DNA of 64,000 bases from Kryptolebias marmoratus (GCF_001649575.2 NC_051438.1:3593381-3657380); one strand, 5' to 3'; positions 54,590 through 64,000 are shown, counted from the first letter of the stretch. Made by a program: numbers and translations. Notes: generated by a model not told the origin, from the letters alone.

Positions 54590-55147
54590 CACCCTGGAAG
54601 TCTGATATCTACTGAGGTTCAGCAATTCCTCAGTGAGTGGATGAATAATGGTACAATATCATTCAGTTCATTGAAATTATTTGTTCAGACTGGCTAGAAA
54701 AAACACTGGAGTTTCATTTTTTGGCTTCCAGAACGATAACAATCTTCCTCAGATTCGGATCCAAATGCTCCGATGTGGGAGTTACCATAAGAACTAGATT
54801 CAGATCACTTCGAAGAGAAGAACCGCTCCAACCCTCGTTAATGTGCTGGACTGGCTTCACGCCAAAAAAACAAAAAACAGGACCTTTTGTCAGCAGCAGT
54901 CCTAATTATTTGTAATTTTAAAAGAAAGGCAAATTGACTGGAGGACATCTCCACAGAGAAGGAGATGAGAAACAGGAAGTTTTACTTCAAACTTAACGTG
55001 AACGTGCACTGTCATTAAAAGGTATGAGCTGCTTATAGGCAGACAGCCTGAGATCAGTTAGTGATTCAGAGTAGTTTGTTATTAATGAAAAAATATAAAC
55101 AATACATGTGTGATTAAACAAATGTCATAGTCTGAAACTGCTGAGAG
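54590..55147 (+). mobile_element. THAP-like DNA element, copy 2
   Basis: Aligns with the minus strand of 36045-37245 after removal of the LTR there. In three frames one reads GVSFF (about 54707), SDHFEE (about 54804) and EPLQPSLMCWTGFTPKKQKT followed by SSSPNYL (about 54820-54910). These fragments recall the last part of a THAP zinc-binding domain (a CSxHF motif followed by a basic linker and AVPTxF-like end). The first Cys pair is not found. Frames are broken, so no active protein is made. THAP domains occur in P, Kolobok and related transposases. The superfamily is not resolved. Confidence 0.5.
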
Positions 55148-55367
55148 TTTATAAACGCTACTCTGAAGCGTGCTCAAATTGTTTACAAGTTAGCATATGT
55201 TTAGCATCATTAGCATCGGATTGGCTTCGTGTTAGAAACGTTAGCTTTCTCCTGCCATCTTTATGTTGATTTGCAGTGTTGTGTGCCGATGTCATGACAA
55301 TGGTCTGGGGGTGATCCATTCTTACTGCTTCACATCCCCAACTCAGTTGTTATGCACGTTGTTTTTG

Positions 55368-55535
55368 TCAGCCATGACAGTCCTTGTGATCATCAGAATC
55401 CAAATCTAAAGAGTTTTCATCTGATTCTGGAGATTCAGCTGACGGTTCAGGTTCATACTGGTATGGTTGTATATCCATTACTCCCACAAAGTCTTCTGAC
55501 ATTTCTTTGTATTCAAAAAAGGCTTCTTCTTCCAT
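55368..55535 (-). pseudogene. Acidic small ORF, possibly P2X7-C-domain-like N-terminus
   Basis: On the minus strand an ATG at 55535 opens 55 codons: MEEEAFFEYKEMSEDFVG, then DIQPYQYEPEPSAESPESDE and an acidic SDDHKDC end, before TGA at 55370-55368. The IQPYQYEPEP segment followed by acidic Ser-rich residues resembles the start of the small teleost proteins annotated as P2X purinoceptor 7-like (Zn-binding cytoplasmic domain only). This is from memory and unproven. The Cys-rich domain expected afterwards is not found. It lies on the opposite strand from, and 220 bp after, the THAP-like element. Confidence 0.4.
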
Positions 55536-55561
55536 TTCCACTAGTAAACAACTGGACAGCA

Positions 55562-55599
55562 GTGGCGTACTTAGCTGTCCGTGGCGTACTTAGCTGTCC
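55562..55599. repeat. Exact 19-bp tandem duplication
   Basis: GTGGCGTACTTAGCTGTCC occurs twice without a spacer. Confidence 0.95.
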
Positions 55600-55630
55600 G
55601 TGGCACAGCGCACGTCATCAACAAATCACC

Positions 55631-55925
55631 TGACATAATTCAGAGTTCGTCGTATGAGCAGAACCGAAAACCAGACACTGAGGCGGAGTAAAAAGGTAAG
55701 TGATTTTATTTACAGGTGCGCATATAAACAGTGGGGAACAACCAGGAGGATCTGAAACGGCAAGGAGGAGCAAGGTGAGTCTCGGGTACTGGATTTGTTT
55801 GACCATATAGTAGGAGGTTAGAGAATATATGTTCTTGTTTTACAGTTCCGAGGAATAATGAGGCGCTGAGACGAAGCAGGGTTAACCAGAGGCAGAGGAG
55901 CCCAGAGATCCAGCAACAGGTAGAT
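55631..55925 (-). mobile_element. Truncated LTR of the 47783 family
   Basis: The complement matches the 3' half of the LTR at 47783-48393: the terminal TTATGTCA, CTCATACGACGAACTCTG, the CCAGACACTGAGGCGGAGTA block and R region, down to CCAGAGATCCAGCAACAGGT. After about 55925 the similarity stops, so the 5' half is missing. Confidence 0.85.
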
Positions 55926-56537
55926 TCACTCTTTTTTCTCTCTGCTCCTGGTGGAAGGCGGACATGTTTCTTTTCTCTCTGTCTCTCTGTCTTCTGAACT
56001 GAATTTTGCTCCCCTAGGCTGACCTTGGTCAGCTATCTTGAAATTTCTCATCGGAACTATGTAAACAAGATGCTCTGCTCCCTCTGCTTAAGGACATCTG
56101 TGGATCTGCTCTGGGCTGAGTGATAAACATTCCATCACATTATCAAAGACACTGGCCTCTATGACATGATTCATGGACCTATCTGCAAACACACATGCAC
56201 ACACACACATAACATGCACCACATCGTCTTCCACTGCCTCTACACGCACACACACACACATACGCACACTTTCCGCTGCTTCTGTCATCTCTCTCACTCC
56301 AACCCCCACTCCCATCCCTCCCTCCTTCCTGTCTTAGTTAATTCTTACGTCGGCTGTTTTAGTGGGCCTGGGGTACTTTTGGAAAGTTCTGTAGTTTTAG
56401 CATTGTCATGTTTTAGCTTACTTAGCCTTCCTGTACATTTAGTTTAGTTTTGTACATTTAGTTTAGTTTAGTTTATCTTAGCTCATACTTTAGATATTGT
56501 TAAATTGTTAGATTCCTAACTGTTGTTTAGTTCAGCT
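55926..56537. other. Unassigned DNA with CA microsatellites
   Basis: (CA)n-like runs lie at about 56186-56210 and 56243-56270, and TTTAGTTTAG-type repeats at 56430-56480. No gene was recognised. Confidence 0.55.
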
Positions 56538-56541
56538 TTAA

Positions 56542-57207
56542 CCCTCTGGGGTCTAGGGTGAAACTGGACGTTTTTTTGGCTATTTTAAATTTGCTTTATA
56601 TTTCACCCTAAAAGTGGTTTAACCTGCCATGTTTGGGGTCATTTTTTTCAGCACAACCTCCCAAGTGTGAATTTCAAGTAATATTTTACTTTTGACCTAC
56701 TGTATTAACACAACAGACTTATAATCACACAAAAAACNNNNNNNNNNNNNNNNNNNNNNNNNNNNNNNNNNNNNNNNNNNNNNNNNNNNNNNNNNNNNNN
56801 NNNNNNNNNNNNNNNNNNNNNNNNNNNNNNNNNNNNNGTCGCTTGACAGAAAACGTTGAGCCTCTGTCAGATTGGAGAGGAGGGCCTGTTTTTTCATTCG
56901 GCTTGGTTGGGGGTGAGATCGGACGGAGGATGGGGGAGTTTTCTCCNCGGTTTTGGCGCTTCTCGCTCTAACGCGATGAAAATATGACGATGATTTTTTT
57001 AAAAAATATATCTGTCGGGAATAATTTCTCATAACTCTGGTTTTCCTTGGCCTATCGAGATGATTTAAAAACTGGTGTAAAGCTTGAAGTCTGGACTTTC
57101 GGGACAGATTAAAACAAAGTGTCTGAGAGGGCGGATCTTTCCCGCTAGAGCGTTTTAAACAGGTCATGTGACTTGGACGCACCGGCGCGTCCGTCGACTC
57201 TGAAGAG
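56542..57207. mobile_element. piggyBac-like non-autonomous element, copy 2, with 100-N gap
   Basis: Flanked by TTAA at 56538-56541 and 57208-57211. The left end CCCTCTGGGGTCTAGGGTG and the interior match copy 1 (11137-12358). The gap 56738-56837 has exactly 100 N, yet copy 1 carries about 650 bp between the same flanks (about 11327 to 11984). One further N lies at 56947. The predicted ORF through this region is an artefact of the gap. Confidence 0.8.
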
Positions 57208-57252
57208 TTAATTTATCATGATTTTATTTAGATTATTTTAGCTACTATTTTG

Positions 57253-57993
57253 CTAGTGATGGGCCATCGGGGCCAGCAAGGCCTTCTCTGCTGGCCTAAC
57301 ATGACCAAGAATCATCATAATTATGATAAAAGGTTAATTTAATTTATAATTTACTTTCCCTAGACATCTAAAAGTATTCATATTCTCTTTGTGTCATATT
57401 ATGCTCCTTCCAGTGCTACTGTTTTTAGGTTAGAGTTTTTATCCAATCAGAATTCAGCTATCTTATGTTGCCAGAGGCTGTATGAGATTTGCCCGGGCCT
57501 TCAGAGTCGTCAGTGCTGGCGTCTGCACTGTAACTCAAAGGGCAAATAACGTTGATAGACAGTTGCGATAGCCAATCAGATCACGAGTTGTGTCAGTAAG
57601 GCCCTCTAGCTGGCCTCACGTTGAACGTGACATTTACGCGTCCTGTGATTGGATACAGATACTTACGAGTTTGAGCCGCGGCAGTGCTATGTAGATGAAC
57701 AGAGTCACACCCAGGACTGTTAACGGTTAAAAACCTAACCCACAATGGCCAAAGGAGAGCAACACGTTGATTTAGTTGCTGATTTACTGGCAAGGCCGTT
57801 TTCAAGACGAACTTTCCAAGAGAAGCTAGATCTCGTTAAAGGAGGACGGCCGACCCCGAGCTAGCTAACCTGTTCCAGAATGGATTTTGTGTTGAAATGA
57901 GTGTTTTGGGGGGACACAGCCGTTTTGGTGAGTACAAACATTTTATTTATTTTATTCTCTTTTTTTTTTGTTCAGACAGTAGCATACCAGATA
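57253..57993 (+). mobile_element. hAT-type transposon 5' part, copy 2
   Basis: Begins CTAGTGATGGGCCATC (compare CAGTGGTGGGCCGTC in copy 1) and follows copy 1 to AGTAGCATACCAGATA, where gypsy sequence starts. Confidence 0.65.
57745..57927 (+). pseudogene. First exon of a hAT (ZMYM1-like) transposase, copy 2, frameshifted
   Basis: Reads MAKGEQHVDLVADLLARPFS and FQEKLDLVKGGRPTPS before a stop. The stop arises because one base is missing relative to copy 1 at ACCCCGAGCTAG. The donor-like GTGAGT at 57928 is conserved. GGRPTP here is closer to the family pattern than the GGWPT of copy 1, so each copy carries its own damage. Confidence 0.5.
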
Positions 57994-58830
57994 GCCACCC
58001 TGCTGTAGTCCTTTATGAAGTGGCGATAAAAATTGGCAAACCCCAAGAACCTCTGTAGTTTGCGTCGATCGGAGGGAACTGGCCACTCTGCCACTGTTCT
58101 TGTCTTTTCGGGATCCGTTTCGTAGTACCCATGCAAAAAATGAAGCCCAGAAAGGGTATGGAGGAAACACTGAACTCACATTTTTTCAGCTTTGTTGAAG
58201 AGCTGGTTTTCATAGTCTCTGGAGTACTGCCTGCACCTGCTGCCGATGTTGAGTGGGATCTTGAGAATAGATCAGAATATTGTCCAGGTAAACAAATACA
58301 AAAATGTTCAGGAAGTCACGTAGAATGTCATTAATGAGCAATTGGAAGACTGCAGAGGCATTGGTGAGTCCAAAAGGGCATTACTAAATATTCAAAGTGC
58401 CCCAGAGGGGTCTTGAAAGCAGTTTTCCACTCACCCCCCACTTTTATCCCTATCGGATGGTTTGCGTTACGGAGGTCCAGTTTTGTGAATATGGTGGGAG
58501 AGTGGCGTTGCTGATGGACTGAGTCAATTAAGGGCAATGGATACTTGTTTTTCACTGTTATCTGATTTAGTCCTCGATAGTTGATGCAGGGGCGGAGACT
58601 CTTGTCTTTCTTATCCACGAAAAAGAAGCCAACGCCGACAGGGGATGTGGAAGGACGAATGATGCTGAGCGAGAGAGATTCCTCAATATAGGTTCTCATG
58701 GCGTCTCTTTCAAGACCTGAGATGTTAAACAGCCAACACGAGGGAAGGGGGGAGGGGTGTAGGAGTTTGATGGTGCAATCATAAGGTCTGTGCGGGGGAA
58801 GTGACAGAGCCTTGGTCTTACTGAACACTG
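57994..58830 (-). pseudogene. Ty3/gypsy Pol: reverse transcriptase remnant
   Basis: Minus-strand reading starts at [15 protein letters not shown] (58795 region), then [47 protein letters not shown] and [20 protein letters not shown], then a FEYLVMPF motif, all in the order of gypsy RT. After a frameshift it continues [17 protein letters not shown] (about 58240-58290). The catalytic pair has become YLDN instead of YLDD. CEFSVSSIPFLGFIF and a frame-shifted FANFYRHF-like end follow to 57994. The copy is dead. RNase H, integrase and LTRs are absent. Confidence 0.85.
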
Positions 58831-58834
58831 GTGC

Positions 58835-59435
58835 AAGATCATGATATAGTCATCGTGCCTCTCACACAATTACTACTGGAGATAGACACGAGCGCCCCAC
58901 AAACCAAGAAAGGAAAAGTGGGTAATGGATGATCTCGAGGCTTCATTCTTTGTTTTCAATACCATATGAAAAAAGAAACACTCCTCATTCTGTGTCCTGC
59001 TATCTCAGCTGCTTCTTCTATCAGTTTCTCCACCTTGAGCATGTGAGCTTTCTATTTTCAGCTCATTTTAATCATCTTGGAGTTAGAAGTCTGCTCCTAA
59101 GACTTTTGAGATATTGAACATTATCCCATCCTTATGAGAAAAAAGACTGTTAAAGTTGTTTTTTTATTGGTTCAAATATATGGGTCTCAAAACACAATTT
59201 GCGTTTGGCTTGTGTGATCTAATTGCTTTATATTCTAAATTGAGTTTCTTTTTTTTTTTTTTTTTTGCAAAACTTTGAATTGCACACTGAAATTTGGGTT
59301 TACTTAGAACTGTAATATCCTGTACATATTAAACAATGAGTAAGAACAACATAGATACTTATATTATTGTATATTATATTATATATTGTCTGCCTCATAC
59401 GGTGAAAGGGAGATAATGTTTTTGCCTGTGTCTGT
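58835..59435. other. Unassigned DNA
   Basis: A poly-T run lies at about 59251-59268. No gene was recognised. Confidence 0.45.
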
Positions 59436-59439
59436 GCAT

Positions 59440-59990
59440 GTTTGTTTGTCTGTAGTTAGCTAAATATCTCATTAACCTTTAAACAGCTTTTTAAGGAACT
59501 CTCAGTAAGAAATTTTTGGATATACACCTACAATTATTTACCTTTTGATGTCTACCTTTTAAAAGATGACTACCACAGTTAAGCAACCTTAGCTAACAGA
59601 AAAAATGGCTATAACTCAATATATGCTATAATTTTACAGATACTGAGCTAAAATTGTGTGGTCATAAGTAAGAGTCATTTACAACATATACCTAGAGTGC
59701 TACAGATCTGGGAGAAACGCCAAAAAGATGTGAGATAGTGGCCTGGACTAGGATTGGACACAACTGGCTTTATACTTTGGCATTATTTATGAGAGTCAAC
59801 ACTCTCTGTCCATTAGCAAAATATCGCATGAACCACTTGACAGATTTCTGGCATGACATTGCAGATAACATCATTTACAGTTTGACCAAAATAGCTACAG
59901 CTACATTTTTTATCATAAGACAATATTAGTCTAAAACTCTGACATGAATAGTAGTGGGTGATATGCATTTCTTCAAGAAATACTAGGTCT
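59440..59990 (-). repeat. Interspersed repeat R1, copy 7, inverted
   Basis: Contains, on the plus strand, complements of R1 blocks: ATCATAAGACAATATTAGTC, GGTGATATGCATTTCTTCAA, TAGCTAAATATCTCATTAAC, ATGGCTATAACTCAATATAT and GATACTGAGCTAAAATTGTG. Confidence 0.7.
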
Positions 59991-60499
59991 TTAATTGTTG
60001 TTGTTGGGAATGTGTGTAAAATCCAGCTTAAGCTCTACAGTCACACTGCACCAAAGAAATCAATCATGTGTAATGTCCGGAGATCAGTTTAGTCTTAAAG
60101 TCTTTAGGTACAGAACATTTTTGAGCTGATGCAATCCTGTCTATGAAGAGAGGCATGAAGACCTCCTTAACAACAGAATGAATAGCATATCTCAGTTGAA
60201 AGAGACACATCTCATATTCTTTCTGCCAATTTTTGTTTTGCAGAAGAATTAACCCTCCTATTATGTTTATTCCTTCCTCACTACTTTTGTGTGCCTTTCA
60301 AGTTTCTAATAGTGGCACAGAATAACCTATTTTGTATTTTTGGTCAAAAAATTATCACCTCTCTGTTTGTTTTACTTGTGAAATGAGGACTCTTCATCTT
60401 TTTCAGCTGTTCCCTTTTCAGGGGTCTCCACAGTGAGCCATCCTCATCCAGCTAACTATGTCTTCTGCGTCTTCTGTCCTCACTCCAACTACATGGATG

Positions 60500-61471
60500 C
60501 AGGGGTGGAAATTAAAAATTTTGTCCACCAGCCATAGTGGCCACTATTTGTTGTTGTGTGGAAGCAGTTGTGGTGCCCTACAAGCTGAACAACACCTCTT
60601 TCTGGACACTGCATGGAAATAACTAGATTTTTCCTTTTTTATTTTTTAATTTTAAACCATTAAAAGATTCATATCTGTACATTAAAAATTCAGACAAGTG
60701 AAATTTATTTCTGTGGAGTGTTTTTTAAGTATTTTTTTGTGCTTTTGTAAGTTTTTGTATGTAAGTTGTAATGTTTTTCAGACACGTGCTGCTTTTAATG
60801 CGTAGATTTATTTGTGCTATCCGCTTATATTTAACAGGTAGGATATTCTGATGAAGGAAGTGATTTTTGTGGTTTTAGAAAGGTTTTTGTCTGGGATATA
60901 AATTGTTCCAATGCTATGCTAAGCATAACTCCTAAGCTTCCACTTCAGTATCCAATGATATTTAACATTAACACAAACCGCTATAGTTTTCGGTTTGTAA
61001 ACATGACGGTAGCAGTTTTGGACAGGTAGCACCGACCATTAGACATAGCTGTTTAGCTGTGCTATGGTAGGAAAATCTGACGAGGAAGCACAGATCTTCC
61101 CTCGACTACTCTTGAAAAACATTTTTGTTGTCTCCCACCTGCTTAACTCCCGAAATGTTCTGCCACATTGCTAATGCTACTCCACAAATTGTTTCTTCTT
61201 CCTCTTCTTGATTTTTATTGGTGGTTGGTAAACAACTGAAGGAATCAATACCGCCACCAACTGGTAAAGAGTGTCTGCTAAACTTTTCTCCTTCTTGCAT
61301 TTAGCAGCAACTCGAGCACATTGCTGCCCCCTATATGTCAGGAGGACAAATAACACCTTTTCTGTTCAAATTGCCAACCCACCACAGTGGCGTGTGTGTT
61401 GATCAAATTCACACGCCACTTCAAATATTTGCCCGCATTTGGCCAGTGGCGAGTGCTAGTTTCCACCCCTG
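60500..61471. mobile_element. hAT family A, complete non-autonomous copy, CATGGATG target duplication
   Basis: Perfect 8-bp TSD CATGGATG (60492-60499 and 61472-61479). The terminal inverted repeat is CAGGGGTGGAAATTA on the left and CAGGGGTGGAAACTA read inward from the right. The element is 972 bp without coding capacity. It defines family A, of which 593-901 and 42336-42905 are fragments. Confidence 0.95.
61192..61263 (-). repeat. LINE (I/Nimb-like) 3' tail nested in the hAT
   Basis: The complement reads GGTGGCGGTATTGATTCC, TTGTTTACCAACCACC, then AATAAAAATCAAGAAGAGGA. This is the same order as the 3' end at 16533-16597 (GGTGGCGGTAATGCACC, GTTTGCCAACCGCC, (GAA)n). Confidence 0.7.
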
Positions 61472-61479
61472 CATGGATG

Positions 61480-62075
61480 TAGTCGGAGTAAGCTGTAGTT
61501 GGCTCTAACTGAACCCATATATTTCCTCTTTGGCCTTCTTCTCTATTTTTTCCTGGCAGCTGCATCTCTAACATCCTTCTACCAATATACCCACTGTCCC
61601 TGAGATTTCTAAACCATCTCAGTCTGGCCTCTCGAATTTTATCTCCCAGTCGTTCAACCTGTGTTGTACCTCTGATGGTCTCATTCCTAATCCCATCCAT
61701 CATTGTCATTCCCAATGAGAATCTCAACATCTTCAGCTCTGCTACTTCCAGTTCTGTCTCCTGTCTTTTTGTCAGTCCCACTGTATCCAAACCATACAAC
61801 ACATCTGCTCTCACCACTATCTTGTAAAATTTCCTTTGACCTTTGCTAGCACCCTTTTCTCACAAATCACTCCTGAAACATTTCTACATCCACTCCATCC
61901 TACCTGGACTCTCTTCTTCACCTCTTTACCACACTCCACATTTTCCTGGACAGTCTACTCTAAGTAATTGAAGTCCTGCACCTTTGTGACCTCTGCTCCT
62001 TGTAGCCTCACTGTTCCACCTGCCTCCCTCTTGTACTCACACACACACATGTACTCTGTCTTGCTATGGCTGACT
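61480..62075 (-). pseudogene. RTE LINE reverse transcriptase C-terminus, copy 2
   Basis: Contains VRADVLYGLDTVGLTKRQET, ELEVAELKMLRFSLGMTMMD, RGTTQVERLGDKIREARLRW and RNLRDSGYIGRRMLEMQLPG (61560-61817). These are the same motifs as in copy 1 at 30600-30986, with a small deletion of the usual FGHVQRR to FRNL. Upstream there are frameshifts. The RT core is absent. The predicted reading frame continues into the hAT, so its C-terminal residues are foreign. Confidence 0.85.
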
Positions 62076-62079
62076 TTCA

Positions 62080-62930
62080 TTTTTTTCATTCCCATTTGGA
62101 AAATGAGGACATAGGTCCAAATTTTCAGCTAAAAGTTTAACTATATAATAACATTACTAGTTGCAATATGCCTTTGTTTTTTGAAGAAAATGTAACATCA
62201 TACCCAGCAGAACCATTTCCCTCACATCAATTGTTTTACATCAGTTGTCACTTGGTCTGAATCATAATCTGTGTTGTCTTCAACTTCTGACTTATTTTCC
62301 TCCAGAGAATCTTTCACATCTGGTTTCTGGCCTCTTTCCTCATTACCAGTGCCATGATCCAAGATATGATCGGTTGTTGTGCTACCACATAATGGTAGCT
62401 TCACTGGGTGCATTACTTTTAGACTGAAAGGATTGCACTGGAAATAGGTAAGGTTTAGAACATACTTTATTTTGTAGGGGAAAAAGAAGCAGCAGTGGCT
62501 ACATTATGTGTAAACATTCTGTTTACACAAAGTACTAGAGGCCATACTACAGATTGTTATAGGACTAGTTTATTATCTAACACTGCTTTATGGAATATAT
62601 GTAATAGAGAGTCCACCTGTACATCAACTTTTATGACCCCAGTCGTAATATTCAGTGAGGAAATTTGAATGTGTCCATCAAACAGACCTAACACAAGACC
62701 AGCACTGTATTCTTTTGGATGAAGCTGTTTTTAATGTGTCCATAATGGTAGCACTGAGTATTACCAATTAATAATTACTGACATTTAAATTTCACTAATA
62801 ATCTCCCCACCCTCACTCAATCACACACTGATTGCCTCCCACCAGCATCACCACTCTTTTTTGTCTGAGTACCTTATTTGCCTTTTGCAAATTTATTGCA
62901 AAGGTAACACCATTTGTTTTGACAAATGCT
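62080..62930. other. Unassigned DNA
   Basis: Overlapping short ORFs at 62222-62427 lack recognisable domains. Nothing else was assigned. Confidence 0.45.
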
Positions 62931-62935
62931 GTTGT

Positions 62936-63417
62936 TGTCAGGGTTTGGGTTTATATTGCGTTTTCTGTGTTTTGATTATTTGGTTCCTGTGTTTATCCTG
63001 GTCTTAGTTCAGTTGTTGTTCCTTGTGTCTGTGTTTTCTGCTACATTCACTCCTCTTCAGTCAGTCTCTGTTTTTTCTGCCACGCCCATCTCCACCTGCT
63101 GACAATTGTAATCACTCACCTGTGCCCACTTCCCATCATTATCCTGTCTTTAAAACCCGGTCACTTTTTCCACTTACTTACTGGTTCATTGTCGTATCCT
63201 TGCCTCCCCGATGTGCTGTCCTTCTGGTTATTGTCACTTCTCGTCGCCCCTTGTATCCTGATCATCTTGCTCCTGCTTAGTTCCTGGTTAGTTTAGGTTT
63301 TTGTTTGCTGCCCCGTCAGCTCTTTGTTTTTGTTGCTTTTTTCCCTAAATAAATTAGTTTATTTTTTCATCATGAGTCTGCATACTGGGTTCACCTCCTT
63401 CATCCCACTTCGTGACA
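62936..63417 (+). mobile_element. Solo LTR with GTTGT target duplication
   Basis: A 482-bp LTR, TGTCAGGGTTTGGG to CCACTTCGTGACA, flanked by GTTGT at 62931-62935 and 63418-63422. A polyadenylation signal (CTAAATAAATTAG, about 63344) and a U5-like GAGTCTGCATACTGGGTTC precede the end. It differs in sequence from the TGTGAGGATC family. The ORF inside (63023-63280) is not coding. Confidence 0.9.
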
Positions 63418-63422
63418 GTTGT

Positions 63423-64000
63423 CTGTACACAGTGTTAGGGCTACTTATTTCCACATATTTTTAGCCATTTGCATGTCTTTATATGCCTTTTAAAGGTGCG
63501 TTATATAGATTTATTTACTTCCTCACTGCCTCGACCAGTGCTCCTCAATACTATGTTTTCTATAAACAGGAATGTAAACATTTCCACTTTTAGCATTAAC
63601 CATGCCATGGGACAGCTGATATAAGTGGGCTAGTAGGGCTAAGCCCTTCCTGGTGTTTACAATAAAAATGTTAAAATACCTAACAAACGCAAATTTAAAA
63701 ATATTGTATTACATTTTGTGAAATTTACAAAAAAGCTGGTGCCAAACATTCTTGAGCAAACCCCAGATTCTTTCCAAACAGCTAACTTTTCACAACCCCA
63801 TTGATTTAATGTCTTTTGTAGTACAGAATGATTGACAGACATCTTGACCCACCCCTCGGTTTGCTGCTCATTTGGGCTAATTTTGTTCAGCCCAGGATTA
63901 GCCCAAGGCCTCAGGCTTTAGCCAGTGAGGGTGGACGTACAATAACATGCCTCAAGCGTGACTGTACGTGAGTGTAGTTTATCTGAGACTGAGTGCGATG
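63423..64000. other. Unassigned DNA
   Basis: No gene or assignable repeat was seen up to the window end. Confidence 0.45.

Larger units (their letters stand above)
60393..62075 (-). mobile_element. RTE-clade (BovB-like) LINE, copy 2, interrupted by a hAT
   Basis: The 3' end at 60393-60499 (GGGGTCTCCACAGTGAGCC) is separated from the coding part at 61480-62075 by the hAT at 60500-61471. The 5' part is truncated after the YMCV-like motif near 62045. Confidence 0.85.

Noticed and set aside
56697..57182. Minus-strand ORF of 161 codons
   Set aside because: It reads through the N gap in the piggyBac-like element, and copy 1 does not preserve the frame.
1..64000. CRISPR array, bacterial operon or phage-like system
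   Set aside because: No regularly spaced identical repeats, no tightly packed ORFs, and all recognised families are vertebrate transposons.

Overview
This window looks like teleost fish nuclear DNA, probably from a percomorph, and almost everything recognisable in it is transposable-element sequence. The evidence is AT-rich sequence with vertebrate-style microsatellites, a Rex3 LINE carrying a match to the published Rex3 primer site, Tc1-like and hAT elements, piggyBac-like elements flanked by TTAA, tRNA-headed SINEs, L2-type and RTE/BovB-type LINEs, and several Ty3/gypsy-type solo LTRs. I found no intact host gene. The only host-like signals are a few possible internal exons with good splice sites, the best being on the minus strand at 46175-46359.

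Layout. 1-3600: LTR pieces, the right end of a hAT family (called A here), a SINE and a 100-N gap with the same 58 bp on both sides. 5480-10650: an old repeat (R1), a Rex3 fragment, a Tc1-like element and a longer Rex3 copy that abuts it. 11137-13603: a piggyBac-like element and a hAT-like element. 14990-16597: a 5'-truncated I/Nimb-like LINE with an open ORF and a 15-bp target-site duplication (TSD). 17655-18675: a LINE interrupted by a small hAT. 19000-24800: R1 copies, a SINE, a hAT 5' end with its first exon, and a foldback-type element containing a gap. 27800-34400: a degenerate minisatellite, an RTE LINE, a piggyBac transposase remnant, and a gypsy LTR plus gag. 36000-38000: a THAP-like DNA element split by a solo LTR, and a ZBED-type hAT remnant. 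39700-42905: L2 tails, an LTR piece and family A. 43000-47700: the most transposon-poor stretch. 47783-53200: a solo LTR, a minisatellite, an inverted repeat, R1 and a hAT. 54590-58830: a second THAP-like element, an LTR piece, a second piggyBac-like copy with a gap, a second hAT 5' end and gypsy pol. 59440-63420: R1, a second RTE LINE containing a hAT that itself holds a LINE tail, and another solo LTR.

Relations. Several element families occur two or more times in the window, so copies can be compared directly. These comparisons give insertion borders, TSDs and relative ages. They also suggest that the 100-N gaps are placeholders rather than true lengths. I see no convincing new molecular system. 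The least familiar structure is the pair of THAP-like elements at about 36000-37245 and 54590-55147, one of which has an opposite-strand acidic small ORF next to it.
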